From positions 372,001-436,000 of the forward strand of contig NZ_QGMY01000002.1 of NCBI RefSeq assembly GCF_003173355.1: a stretch of 64,000 nucleotides of DNA, in the 5' to 3' direction. The notes below the pieces were generated by a model. It worked only from the letters and a program-made list of their open reading frames with translations, did no database searches and was not told the DNA's origin. This document shows positions 51,981 to 61,199 of the stretch, one piece after another. The position numbers and the translations under genes were made by a program. The first letter of the stretch is position 1, and each line of letters starts with the position of its first letter. Source of the stretch: Methanospirillum lacunae. GTDB taxonomy: Archaea > Halobacteriota > Methanomicrobia > Methanomicrobiales > Methanospirillaceae.

Positions 51981-54900
51981 TCAGACAGTTGGTAGTCTGC
52001 TTTTGATCTGTTTCAGGGCTTCACGACAGGCATTGCTCACTTCAGGATCCGGATCCTGAACTCCGCGGGCAAGAATATCCATGCTTGGTGGACCTATCTT
52101 GATTAGTGTATCCCAGTCTTCTCGTGCAAAGAGGTAACTCAACCGATCTGTGGTGTACTTTGGCTCCCACCCAAATCCCTGAAGCAGTCGGACAACATCC
52201 TGGCGCACTCTTCGATCCGTGTCAGTGAGCGCCTGGATAAGCATGAACATTGCAGGTTCTCCGATCTTTCCTATCCCATTGATAGCCGCCGCCCTGATGT
52301 CTCCGTCTTCATCTTTGAGAGCTGTTAGCAGTTGATCAAGAACGGGAAGACCAATATCGCCCATTGATTCAATGGCCGCAACCCTTACTTCACGATCTTC
52401 ATCCTGCAATGCACTGGTAAGTGGGTCAAGCGCTTCTCGCCCAAACTTTCCAAGTTCATGAACAGCTGCAATCCTGATTCTGCGGTCTGAATCATGAAGT
52501 GATTTGAAGATGATAGGGGCAGATGAGGGATCCTTAAGATCCCCGAGGAGGTGAATGAGGGGTATCATTCTAAGATCCCGATCTTGCAGTTGTTCCATTA
52601 CCTGGTGGACCCTTGTGATCACCTGCGCTTTCATACTTGCAAATGTCTGTAAAACCAGATGTGGTGTCGTCTGTTTGGTCCAGCTTAACAGAGCACTGAT
52701 AATGGGATCTATTACCGTGGTTCCTTTACTCACCAGAATACCCGTGAGCATCCTTTGCATTTCTGGGTCCTTGAGACTGAAAAGATGGTGCATCTGTGGA
52801 GCATCATTCATTGAGATATCCAGGATCATAGACATCAATGAGATTCCGCGCTCACTTCCCTGCTGCCCTGTTGTCTCGAGTGCTTTAAACTCATCAAGCA
52901 GACGTGGTAATGCCACTCCTCCCATATTAGCAAATATACTGCTAATCAGCGGAACCATCGTCTTATCTTCGTTAAAGAGATTAAAGAGGGGAGGAATTGC
53001 AGGTTCCCCTATTCTGGCAAGTGATAGTCCTGCATAGTTGACGACCTCCTCATCCTGATCATTAAGCAAATCCATCAGAGAGGGAACTGCTGGCTCTCCA
53101 ATTGATCCAAGTGCTGCGACAGCATAGACTACGAGTTCAGGATCCCTCAAAATCTCAATAAGAGCAGGAACAGCGGCAGGTCCCATTTTTACCAGAAACG
53201 AGGTGAGAACCAGTTTCTGTTCCTCATCTTCTTCGTGTTTCAAACTTTCTATCAATGGTTTTATCGCAGATTCTCCAAACTGTCCGAGGAGATCACCTGC
53301 AAACTGGACCTGATCAGCGTCACCAGTATTGATCAAATTGATGAGATGGGGAATTACCTGCTCTGGAGAGGACCTGATAATCTCACGTATTGTATCCAGG
53401 CTGACTCCTTTTCCCTGTTTCATCATCTGTTCTATGAAAACTCCGGGTTCCTTTTCAAATGATATTGCTAAAAGATCCTTAATTGCCCTGGTAAGATCAG
53501 GTCCTGCCGACCCAAGCGCATTGAGTAATTCTGGAACTGCTTTTGCTCCCTGATTTTTGATAATACTGTATGCATGAGTCTGTCCCGGGCTTCCCGGGAC
53601 AATCATCGGGATGAGGTAGGGCACAGCATCACTCCCGATATCAGAAAGAATCGAACTAATCTTTGCCGGATCTGCTGATAATGCGTCACCAAGTGCGTCT
53701 GCCAGGTCAGGTGCTGCATCAGAACCCATCTGTCTGAGTGCTGTATCTGCAAGCATCGCAGCATTCTCATTACCTGAAGAGAGAACATGAATGAACCGGG
53801 GCGTCACCATGTCACCCATCTGCATCAATTCATCCATTGCCGCTTCACGAACCCTGTTGTCATGATTAGAGAGGGCTTCAATTAGAGGATCAATGGCCCT
53901 TACCGGATCGATCTCCCTCAGCATTCGAATGGCAAATGTGGCAGTCTTTCCTCCACGGGTTGGAATGGCATCTTCCAGGATCGGAAAAGCCAGTCTGCCC
54001 ATTTCTCTGAACACCCGTGACACCGGACCGGTTGCTTCATCTCCTCTTTCTTCAATCTCCTGAAGTAACCAGGGAGCTGATACCGATCCCAGCCTTGGAA
54101 GAATGCCTGAAATTGTCTTGGCAATATCAGCTGAAGGATTGAATAGCGCCTGAGTAAGGTGAGGAATTCCCGGTTCACCGATTCGTATCAGGACTGAACT
54201 GATCTGTTCCCGGTCATTCTCTTTGTGAAGTGGAATCTCCCTGATAAGGTGTTCAACAACAGGTTCCCCTATCCTTATCAATGCGTTCTCTGAAACCGCT
54301 CTAATCTCCGGATCTTCATCGTATAATCCCCTGATAAGGGGCACGATAGCTGCATCACCGATCTCCATGAAGACCTTGAGTGCCATTGAGGAGGTAACCG
54401 GGTTGGGATCTTTTAGTGAATCATACAGAGGTTCAAGAGCAGGTCTGCCAATCTCCTGAATAATATAGAATTTAAGATCGCGGGTTTCATCCCGGTCCTG
54501 TGAGCATGAGGAGAGTAGATCAGCAACGACCTGATCACCAAGGAGAATAAGAAGTGCGGCCGAACGCGCCCTGACCTCCTCATCCTGATTATCAAGAGCC
54601 TGGATCAGGTATGGGACAGCTTCACGACCGGCTGTCTCGATCATGGCTTCTGCCATCCGTGCAGTACGACGCTCTTCAGAACCCAGGGCACTAACCAGGA
54701 TTGGAAGAACTGGTTTGCCATAACTAAGAAGAGTATATGAAGCCCGTTCCTCTCCTGCTTCATTCAGGATTGGAGTACATGCCAGGATTTCCTGAACAAC
54801 CGACGGGCCAAGTCTGAGCAATGTTCTGTGCAGCCAGCGTGTGACTGTTTCATCAGCGCTGTTGTAACTCTCTATCAAAGGGCGGACTGCTGGTTTTCCT

Positions 54901-55124
54901 ATAAACTCAAGCGCTTCTGATGCTGCATCCACGACTCTGGGATCAGGGTCACTGAGAAGTGATATTAATTCAGGAACTGCACGCGGTGTCTGCATCCTCC
55001 CAAGAGCAAGTGCAGATTCTACCCTGAGGGGCGTATCAGAAGATGTTCTGACAATTTTTATTAGTCCGTCAAGATCCCCTTTCAGTCGCATCCGTTCAGG
55101 ATCAGGTCTGAATACTGAGATCAT
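51981..55124 (-). CDS. Giant HEAT-repeat protein (PBS-lyase-like repeats)
   Basis: This 1,047-residue protein is almost wholly made of about thirty HEAT/PBS-lyase repeats with the pattern AVPxLIxxLxDxDxxVRxxAxxAL. Clear units include ALGRMQTPRAVPELISLLSD near 46, AVAALGSIGEPAVPSLMDLL near 655, and IRIAAVHELGKFGREALDPL and VRVAAIESMGDIGLPVLDQL near 880-940. Such repeats make an alpha-solenoid for protein-protein binding. No catalytic domain, signal or membrane helix is visible. PBS-lyase-type repeats also act on tetrapyrrole proteins, but the scaffold role is the safer reading. It follows pyrB by 63 bases on the same strand, as an upstream gene. Confidence 0.88.
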   Translation of the reverse strand: MISVFRPDPERMRLKGDLDGLIKIVRTSSDTPLRVESALALGRMQTPRAVPELISLLSDPDPRVVDAASEALEFIGKPAVRPLIESYNSADETVTRWLHRTLLRLGPSVVQEILACTPILNEAGEERASYTLLSYGKPVLPILVSALGSEERRTARMAEAMIETAGREAVPYLIQALDNQDEEVRARSAALLILLGDQVVADLLSSCSQDRDETRDLKFYIIQEIGRPALEPLYDSLKDPNPVTSSMALKVFMEIGDAAIVPLIRGLYDEDPEIRAVSENALIRIGEPVVEHLIREIPLHKENDREQISSVLIRIGEPGIPHLTQALFNPSADIAKTISGILPRLGSVSAPWLLQEIEERGDEATGPVSRVFREMGRLAFPILEDAIPTRGGKTATFAIRMLREIDPVRAIDPLIEALSNHDNRVREAAMDELMQMGDMVTPRFIHVLSSGNENAAMLADTALRQMGSDAAPDLADALGDALSADPAKISSILSDIGSDAVPYLIPMIVPGSPGQTHAYSIIKNQGAKAVPELLNALGSAGPDLTRAIKDLLAISFEKEPGVFIEQMMKQGKGVSLDTIREIIRSSPEQVIPHLINLINTGDADQVQFAGDLLGQFGESAIKPLIESLKHEEDEEQKLVLTSFLVKMGPAAVPALIEILRDPELVVYAVAALGSIGEPAVPSLMDLLNDQDEEVVNYAGLSLARIGEPAIPPLFNLFNEDKTMVPLISSIFANMGGVALPRLLDEFKALETTGQQGSERGISLMSMILDISMNDAPQMHHLFSLKDPEMQRMLTGILVSKGTTVIDPIISALLSWTKQTTPHLVLQTFASMKAQVITRVHQVMEQLQDRDLRMIPLIHLLGDLKDPSSAPIIFKSLHDSDRRIRIAAVHELGKFGREALDPLTSALQDEDREVRVAAIESMGDIGLPVLDQLLTALKDEDGDIRAAAINGIGKIGEPAMFMLIQALTDTDRRVRQDVVRLLQGFGWEPKYTTDRLSYLFAREDWDTLIKIGPPSMDILARGVQDPDPEVSNACREALKQIKSRLPTV

Positions 55125-55209
55125 ACTTCAATGCCCCCCATTTTACCACCATCTGTTATATGGATTGATTTTTCAGGAAATTATTAATAGATTCTTAATC
55201 TGATCACGA

Positions 55210-55398
55210 TCAGTCGTACTTACCACGCAGGCCAGACCATCCTGTGTATCCGCAGTACAGGCATCCAACTCCGTTACAATGTCTGCACATCCGTTCAGGG
55301 GATGTTACCTCTACTGTTCCTTTCTTGTCGCAAAAACAGCATCCTTCACCTGCACAGTGCTGGCAGGTGACTCCGATATATTCTGTTGTATCTGCCAT
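55210..55398 (-). CDS. Small DnaJ-type zinc-knuckle protein
   Basis: This 62-residue protein holds two repeats of the C-x-x-C-x-G-x-G-C-x-x-C type: CQHCAGEGCCFCDKKGT and CRHCNGVGCLYCGYTGW. They resemble the zinc-binding cysteine-rich region of DnaJ and probably bind zinc or act in thiol chemistry. It is separate from any J domain. It starts MADTTEYIG, with ordinary codon use. It lies 85 bases upstream of the HEAT-repeat gene on the same strand. Confidence 0.7.
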   Translation of the reverse strand: MADTTEYIGVTCQHCAGEGCCFCDKKGTVEVTSPERMCRHCNGVGCLYCGYTGWSGLRGKYD

Positions 55399-55460
55399 AC
55401 GGACTCAGGGGAAGTATGATCAGATAAAAGCAACGAAATTATAAGAACACTATAAAAGAG

Positions 55461-55533
55461 CGGGCCTGAAGGGACTCGAACCCCTGACCTACAGATTAAG
55501 AGTCTGTCGCTCTACCGACTAAGCTACAAGCCC
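55461..55533 (-). tRNA. tRNA-Lys (anticodon CTT), copy 1
   Basis: The minus strand folds with acceptor GGGCTTG/CAGGCCC, discriminator G, D-arm TAGCTTAGTCGGTAGAGC, anticodon loop CTCTTAA (anticodon CTT), and T-arm AGGGG-TTCGAGT-CCCTT. No CCA is encoded. It is identical to the copy at 55665-55737. Confidence 0.93.
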
Positions 55534-55664
55534 TTGTGCCTTATCATATAGACTATGTGGGCATATGAATGTTTTGTATTCAGTGTTGTAAAAATATTGA
55601 ATGGTCATGATGGGATATGATATCATGAGAAAAACTTTCATTCAAAAAAAGAAACATAAAAGAA

Positions 55665-55737
55665 CGGGCCTGAAGGGACTCGAACCCCTGACCTACAGAT
55701 TAAGAGTCTGTCGCTCTACCGACTAAGCTACAAGCCC
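55665..55737 (-). tRNA. tRNA-Lys (anticodon CTT), copy 2
   Basis: This copy is base-for-base identical to the tRNA-Lys 204 bases to its left. The identity extends a little past both ends (TAAAAGA on one side, TTGTGCC on the other), pointing to a local tandem duplication. Confidence 0.93.
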
Positions 55738-55821
55738 TTGTGCCATAACATGTTAGTATATCTAGAATAAAAATATTTCGTGGCCTGGTTTAAACGTATA
55801 AACGCTTAATATAATAGTGTT

Positions 55822-57288
55822 ATGCAGGATTATCGCCTCCCGGGAGTTCCCGGCAACAGAACCTATCTGATCTGCGGGTGCGGGAGTGTGGGGTATCTTA
55901 TTCTGGAGGAGCTCAAAAAGGAGGGCGGAAGACTCCTCTGCATGGATAATAATCCCGAACGGGTTCAGGAGCTAAGAGAACAGAAGATAGAGGCATTCCT
56001 GCGTGATATGCTCGATGCCGATATGCTCCATGGTATCGCAGATTTTAATGTGGCTTTTGTTGTCAGCGATAGCCATGAAGCAAACAGTGTGGCCATGCGA
56101 ACGATCAGGGAGAAGTACCCGCGAGTTCATGTGGTTGCACGTGCGGTAGATCCTATTAGTGAGAAAGATCTCATACAGGAAGGTGCTGACCTGGTCCTTT
56201 ACCCACAACAGGTTGTCGCATCAGCTGCAATAGATCATCTTCAGAAATTTCAAAAACATCATCTCTCCAAGCAACTGTTTGATATTCTAAGTTCCTGGAC
56301 CGGGACACTGGGAATCATTACCCATACTAATCCTGATCCTGATGCAATATCAAGTGCCATGGCTTTGGCCGCAATATCAAAAAAGGCTAATCCACAACTT
56401 GAAACTCATATCCTGTACGATGGAATCATCGGTCACCAGGAGAACAGAACTCTTGTAAACCTTCTTGATATCAAGATGGAGAAAGTACGACCTGAAACAC
56501 TTGCAGAGTGCTCGCATCTCGCCCTTGTTGATAGTAAAGGGCCAGGCATCAACAACGGTCTGCTTTCAACAACTCCTGTTGATATCATCATCGATCATCA
56601 TTATGAACCACAGGCAGGAACTGTCATCCGGGCTCCTTTTGTTGATGTCAGGCAGAGTGCGGGAGCCTGTGCAACGATTCTTACAGAATACCTGATAGAA
56701 CTGGAGATTGAACCTGACCAGATGGTTGCAACCGCACTGCTTTATGGTATCAGGGCTGATACAAAGCAGTTCAGAAGGAATGTAACTCCCAGGGATCTTG
56801 AATACTCGGCATTTCTGCTCAAGTACAGTGATGAAGACCTGCTTGAGAAGATCATGTCACCCCAGTATGCTCATGAGACGATCGATATCATTGGGGATGC
56901 AATCAACAACCGCAAGACCAAGAATGGTTATCTCTTCTCAAATGTCGGGTATGTTCGCAACCGTGATGCCCTTCCACAGGCTGCTGATCTGCTCATCAAC
57001 CTGGAGGGAATAAGCACGGCTCTTGTGTACGGGATTACTGATGATGCGATCATCATGTCTGGCCGCAACCGCGACCTTCGGTTGAACCTCGGGAATGTGA
57101 TGAGCGAGGCCTTTTCTGATCTTGGTGATGCCGGTGGTCATGCAACAATGGCTGCTGCAAGTATTCCGCTCCATGTTTTCTCATCAGTGCGGGAGAAAAA
57201 AGGGCTTCTTGAAATGGTTATAGAGCCGATCCTGCAGAATTTTTACCGGCTCGTCGGGTTGCTGGAGGACGAGACCGGTGAGGTATGA
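55822..57288 (+). CDS. RCK-N/DHH-DHHA1 phosphoesterase fusion
   Basis: The first about 130 residues are a TrkA/RCK-type NAD-binding domain (YLICGCGSVGYLILEELKKE, then MDNNPERVQEL). The rest is a DHH phosphoesterase: THTNPDPDAISSAMAL near 166-180, LVDSKGPG, IIIDHHYEP (the DHH motif), GIRADTKQF, and the DHHA1 domain ending DAGGHATMAAASIPLHVF. Related enzymes cleave cyclic dinucleotides or short nucleic acids; RCK domains also bind such ligands. The substrate here is unknown. The gene overlaps mptE by 11 bases. Confidence 0.87.
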   Translation: MQDYRLPGVPGNRTYLICGCGSVGYLILEELKKEGGRLLCMDNNPERVQELREQKIEAFLRDMLDADMLHGIADFNVAFVVSDSHEANSVAMRTIREKYPRVHVVARAVDPISEKDLIQEGADLVLYPQQVVASAAIDHLQKFQKHHLSKQLFDILSSWTGTLGIITHTNPDPDAISSAMALAAISKKANPQLETHILYDGIIGHQENRTLVNLLDIKMEKVRPETLAECSHLALVDSKGPGINNGLLSTTPVDIIIDHHYEPQAGTVIRAPFVDVRQSAGACATILTEYLIELEIEPDQMVATALLYGIRADTKQFRRNVTPRDLEYSAFLLKYSDEDLLEKIMSPQYAHETIDIIGDAINNRKTKNGYLFSNVGYVRNRDALPQAADLLINLEGISTALVYGITDDAIIMSGRNRDLRLNLGNVMSEAFSDLGDAGGHATMAAASIPLHVFSSVREKKGLLEMVIEPILQNFYRLVGLLEDETGEV

Positions 57289-57904
57289 AGACTGGGAACC
57301 ACTCTACCACGAGATATGTGAGTACTTTTCTTTTGATCCTGATGACGATGAACGGGCAGCGCATGTAGCCGTCGATCTTTCATCATCAGATGCAACCAGT
57401 GACCTTGTAAACCTGATATCCGGACATCCGGTTACCGTATGTGGTAATGCCCCCTGTTTAAAGAGCCAGGTACAGGCAGATAACATAACTGGCGTGGTTA
57501 TTGCTGCAGATGCCGCTGCCAGCGTCCTGCTCTCATGCGGAGTGAGACCAGTTGTCATTGTCACTGATCTCGATGGGATTGATGAGTATGCGATTGATCT
57601 CAACAATAAAGGGACGATTATGGTCGTTCATGCACATGGTGACAATATACCCCGGATTAAAACATGGGTCCCTAAATTTACAGGCCCTTTGATCCTTACG
57701 ACTCAAGGGCGACCTTTTAAGAATATCCACAATTTTGGTGGTTTTTCAGACGGAGATCGAGCGGTATACATGGCCCGCGATTGTGGGGCGTCTGCAATAC
57801 ATCTTCTAGGGTTTGATTGTGATGATCAGTCTGTTACACCAGTAAAAAAGGGAAAATTAATCTGGGCACGCAGACTTCTCTCTGAAATTGGATATGACTG
57901 CTGA
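57278..57904 (+). CDS. mptE: 6-hydroxymethyl-7,8-dihydropterin pyrophosphokinase MptE
   Basis: This activates hydroxymethyl-dihydropterin for tetrahydromethanopterin synthesis, replacing bacterial FolK. It belongs to the DUF115 family: VTVCGNAPCLKSQVQ, VVIAADAAASVLLSCGVRP, PVVIVTDLDG, VVHAHGDNIPRIKTWVPK and HLLGFDCDD. At 208 residues it is the normal length. It is coupled to both neighbours by short overlaps. The other enzyme of the pathway in the window is the beta-RFAP synthase candidate at 36770. Confidence 0.9.
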   Translation: MRYEDWEPLYHEICEYFSFDPDDDERAAHVAVDLSSSDATSDLVNLISGHPVTVCGNAPCLKSQVQADNITGVVIAADAAASVLLSCGVRPVVIVTDLDGIDEYAIDLNNKGTIMVVHAHGDNIPRIKTWVPKFTGPLILTTQGRPFKNIHNFGGFSDGDRAVYMARDCGASAIHLLGFDCDDQSVTPVKKGKLIWARRLLSEIGYDC

Positions 57905-59561
57905 AGCCTGGATCATTGACGGTTATGTCGACGAACCAGCCTGTCTCGGCGTTCCGCCATATATCTCACCTTATATCAGAACTGTCGCCGGCGTGCTCAT
58001 ATCCCACGGGTTTTCTGTCAGATATTGTACCATTGATCAGGTAAGAGGAGATCATACCTTTCTCACACGGGCTGACAGATCTGATATTGTTGTGATGATT
58101 GCAGGAGTTACAGTCCCTGGCAAATACCTTGGTGGAACTCCTGCTGGATATACTGATATCAGGCAGATTGGATCGTCCCTTCGAAATCCGACTACATATC
58201 TTGGCGGCCCGGTTCTTTTTGGGTCCTCGCCTGGAGGTGGGATGAAAGCCATGCGCCAGGAGGAATTCGGATTTGATCAATTGTTACAAGGATCTCCTGC
58301 CACGGCTCTGGATTCAATCCTGAATGGATCAAACTCAGTTGCTTCCCATTCGTACTCTGTTGAGGATGAATGGGCAATTGCCGGTGCTGGTATTGTCAGA
58401 GATCATCCTCTCTTCCCATATGTCCTCTGCGAGCTGGAGACTTCACGCGGCTGTTCACATGCAGAATCCGGAGGATGCTCGTTCTGTACCGAGCCATTTT
58501 ATGGTAAACCGGTATACCGGGATATTACCGGGATCCAGGCAGAAGTTCAAGCCCTCTCAGATCATGGGGTAAGGCATTTCAGGCTCGGCCGGCAACCGGA
58601 TCTTCTCACGTATCAGGCTGGTCCTGGAGAGTTTCCAGTCCCAAGGCCTGAAATTCTTGAAGAATTATTTACGGGAATCCGAACTGCTGCACCTGAGATC
58701 CAGACCCTGCACATCGATAATATCAACCCGGGAACAATAGCACGACATCCGGATGCCTCAAGAGAGGCGCTTTCTGTTATAGTCAAAGGTCATACTCCCG
58801 GCGATGTTGCAGCATTTGGGATGGAGACCGCTGATCCTGCTGTTGTCAAAGCCAACAACCTCAAGGCTGATCCTGATATGGTGATGGAGGCTGTCAGGAT
58901 TGTCAATGAAGTTGGTGTTTCTCGGGACAACGGAGTTCCTCACCTGCTCCCAGGCCTGAACTTCATTTGTGGACTAGCCGGTGAGACTTCTGACACGTAC
59001 CGCTTGAACAGGGAGTTTCTAGAAAGAATCATGAGAGAGAACCTTCTTGTCAGAAGAGTAAACATCAGGCAACTGATGCCATTTGAGGGAACCCGTGCAT
59101 GGTCAGAACATGCTCTTCCGGTAGATGAGCGACTCTTTCGTCAGTTCAAGGAGGATGTACGAAAACGGTTTGATCTTCCGATGCTCAAAATGGTTTACCC
59201 GGTAATGACTGTCTTACGAGATGTCATTATTGAAGAATCTGGTGATACCTCGTTTGGAAGACAACTGGGCTCTTATCCCATTCTGGTTGGTATACCTCTG
59301 AAGATCCCAGTTAAAGCAATCCTGAACGTAGTCATTGTGGATCATGGGATGCGTTCTGTGACTGGTCTGCCCTGGCCTGTCCCGATCAATGATCTTCCTG
59401 CAAAAGTCATCAAATGGATACCCGGGCTCCCCAAATCTGCTCAAGCCCGGATTCTTGCCAAACGTCCTTTCAATACATTGGAGTCACTTGAAAAGGCAAC
59501 TGGAGTCAGGCTCCAGCCTGACCTTTTTGTATTTACATCTCCCGCAGTTCCATCACTGTGA
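57894..59561 (+). CDS. Radical SAM protein with C-terminal helix-hairpin-helix
   Basis: This large radical SAM enzyme has about 555 residues from ATG 57894 (a TTG at 57888 is possible). The cluster motif is unusual: CSHAESGGCSFC near residue 188, with spacing CX7CX2C. The N-terminal 180 residues look like a Rossmann-type domain (TYLGGPVLFGSSPGGGM). The barrel continues with FRLGRQPDLLTYQ, LHIDNINPGTIARHP, GMETADPAVVKANNLKADPD and GLNFICGLAGET. The end has a helix-hairpin-helix (IPGLPKSAQARILAKRPFNT). The substrate is unknown; the HhH suggests nucleic-acid binding. Confidence 0.82.
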   Translation: MTAEAWIIDGYVDEPACLGVPPYISPYIRTVAGVLISHGFSVRYCTIDQVRGDHTFLTRADRSDIVVMIAGVTVPGKYLGGTPAGYTDIRQIGSSLRNPTTYLGGPVLFGSSPGGGMKAMRQEEFGFDQLLQGSPATALDSILNGSNSVASHSYSVEDEWAIAGAGIVRDHPLFPYVLCELETSRGCSHAESGGCSFCTEPFYGKPVYRDITGIQAEVQALSDHGVRHFRLGRQPDLLTYQAGPGEFPVPRPEILEELFTGIRTAAPEIQTLHIDNINPGTIARHPDASREALSVIVKGHTPGDVAAFGMETADPAVVKANNLKADPDMVMEAVRIVNEVGVSRDNGVPHLLPGLNFICGLAGETSDTYRLNREFLERIMRENLLVRRVNIRQLMPFEGTRAWSEHALPVDERLFRQFKEDVRKRFDLPMLKMVYPVMTVLRDVIIEESGDTSFGRQLGSYPILVGIPLKIPVKAILNVVIVDHGMRSVTGLPWPVPINDLPAKVIKWIPGLPKSAQARILAKRPFNTLESLEKATGVRLQPDLFVFTSPAVPSL

Positions 59562-60666
59562 AGATATCTGATTTTGTGATAATTCCGATAACTGAACCGT
59601 TCTCTATCACAGGTATTCTGCCGATGTTGTACTCTGTCATGATCCTGAGTGCATCAAAAACCGGGGCATCGGGCGTCAGGGTGATAACATCACTTGTCAT
59701 GGTATCCTTCACCTGCATAGCATCACGGTCAATAGACGAGACGCGGGAGAGATCATCCAGGGTTATGATCCCTGCCAGATATCCGCGATCAATAACCGGA
59801 AACCCAAGATGTTTTGTCTGATACATCAGGGATATCACTTCTGTGAGTGGCATACCCGGTTGAACTGAAATGACCGGCCTTGACATGATCTCTTTTGTTG
59901 TGACATCCCTCAGCAGGAATTTATACCTGGTAACATCGGACTCCTGTCCTGCGCCAATGTAGATGAAGAAGGCAATAAGGATGAGAATTGGGGAGAAGAT
60001 AACAAGTCCAATGAGACCAAATATGACTGCAAATCCTTTCCCTACTGTGGATGCGATACTGGTTGCCTTATGCAGGGGCATTCTGAGCGCAAGATATGCA
60101 CGCAGAACTCGTCCCCCATCCATTGGAAAAGCCGGGAGAAGGTTGAAGATAAAGAGGAGGATGTTTAGAATTGCCAGATATCCACATGTATACATAACCA
60201 TTCCAGCAATTGCCGGATCGTTGAAGAGGAAAGGGGTGGCATAAAGCAGTGCGGCACTAATTAATCCCAGGACCAGACTCATAGCCGGTCCGGCCAGGGC
60301 CATCCAGAACTCAACCCGGGGATCGGTTTCGCGATCATCAATTGATGCAACACCCCCGAAAAACAGGAGTGTGATGCTGTTGATTGTGATTCCTGCCCTG
60401 CGTGCGATGAGCGAGTGGGCAAGTTCATGGATAAAGACACCCAGAAACAGTCCGCACGCTATCACAAACCCAAGAAGATAGGGGATGTATCCCTGGGTGA
60501 TCAACTGATCGTCTATCTGAATATGAAAGAGATCAGATACCATAGAGACTGTATACGAGATATCAGTCCCAATAAGCCAGGCAAATATTGGAATTATCAG
60601 GAGAAAGGTGAAATGTATCATTACCGGAATTCCAAAGAGCCGTCCGATCCTGAATGATCCATCCAT
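59533..60666 (-). CDS. Site-2 protease (M50) with CBS domain pair
   Basis: This intramembrane zinc metalloprotease of 377 residues has six or so helices. The metal motif is HELAH at 80-84; the third ligand lies in NLLPAFPMDGGRVL near 175. The C-terminus is a pair of CBS domains (ITLDDLSRVSSIDRD, then MTSDVITLTPDAPVFDALRI and IIGIITKSDIFT-like end), which probably sense adenosyl nucleotides and gate activity. The substrate is unknown. The 3' end overlaps the convergent radical SAM gene by 29 bases. Confidence 0.9.
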   Translation of the reverse strand: MDGSFRIGRLFGIPVMIHFTFLLIIPIFAWLIGTDISYTVSMVSDLFHIQIDDQLITQGYIPYLLGFVIACGLFLGVFIHELAHSLIARRAGITINSITLLFFGGVASIDDRETDPRVEFWMALAGPAMSLVLGLISAALLYATPFLFNDPAIAGMVMYTCGYLAILNILLFIFNLLPAFPMDGGRVLRAYLALRMPLHKATSIASTVGKGFAVIFGLIGLVIFSPILILIAFFIYIGAGQESDVTRYKFLLRDVTTKEIMSRPVISVQPGMPLTEVISLMYQTKHLGFPVIDRGYLAGIITLDDLSRVSSIDRDAMQVKDTMTSDVITLTPDAPVFDALRIMTEYNIGRIPVIENGSVIGIITKSDIFTVMELREM

Positions 60667-60850
60667 AGTACAGTATTCGTAGAGATCAATAAACAGATGG
60701 TGATGGGATGATCCTGTCTACCTTTTTAAAAATCATATTAGGCAACAGTCCTGATATGTAGAGGTAGATACTGATCAGGTCAGTCTAAATCAGTTTGGGC
60801 GGAAAAAAATACCTACTTTTTTATGGATATGATATAAATGTCAATGGAGT

Positions 60851-61111
60851 ATGAAGAATCAGATTACTGACCTTATCGGCCTTAAGATATACTCTGAGAA
60901 CGGAATGTTCATCGGTGAGGTTGAAGACCTTGTTCTTGACATCGATTCAAAAAGAATCGATTCAATAGCGGCAGGAAAACTTAATCCTGAAGTCATTGAG
61001 GTCAAGACGCATAAAGGTATCAAGATCCCCTTCAGGCTGGTTAAGAGTATCTCTGATGTGGTCGTGATACGTCATATTCAGAATATGTTCAAAGAGGAAA
61101 CAGATCTCTGA
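60851..61111 (+). CDS. PRC-barrel domain protein
   Basis: This 86-residue protein is one PRC-barrel: ITDLIGLKIYSENGMFIGEV, EDLVLDIDSKRIDSIAAG, GIKIPFRLVKSISDVVVI. Small archaeal PRC-barrel proteins are abundant and may help cell division (CdpB-type in haloarchaea) or RNA processing. The role here is unknown. The preceding 180-base gap holds a T/A-rich promoter-like stretch. Confidence 0.85.
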   Translation: MKNQITDLIGLKIYSENGMFIGEVEDLVLDIDSKRIDSIAAGKLNPEVIEVKTHKGIKIPFRLVKSISDVVVIRHIQNMFKEETDL

Positions 61112-61199
61112 TCTGTTCAATAATCTACAATATTCCATATTCTGAATCTGACTCTCCCGATATGTACAACTTTTCGCCTGGAACTGGGCAGGATTATTT

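Noticed and set aside
52555-53037. 160-codon plus-strand frame inside the HEAT-repeat gene
   Set aside because: Antisense shadow; cysteine- and serine-rich translation with no family features.
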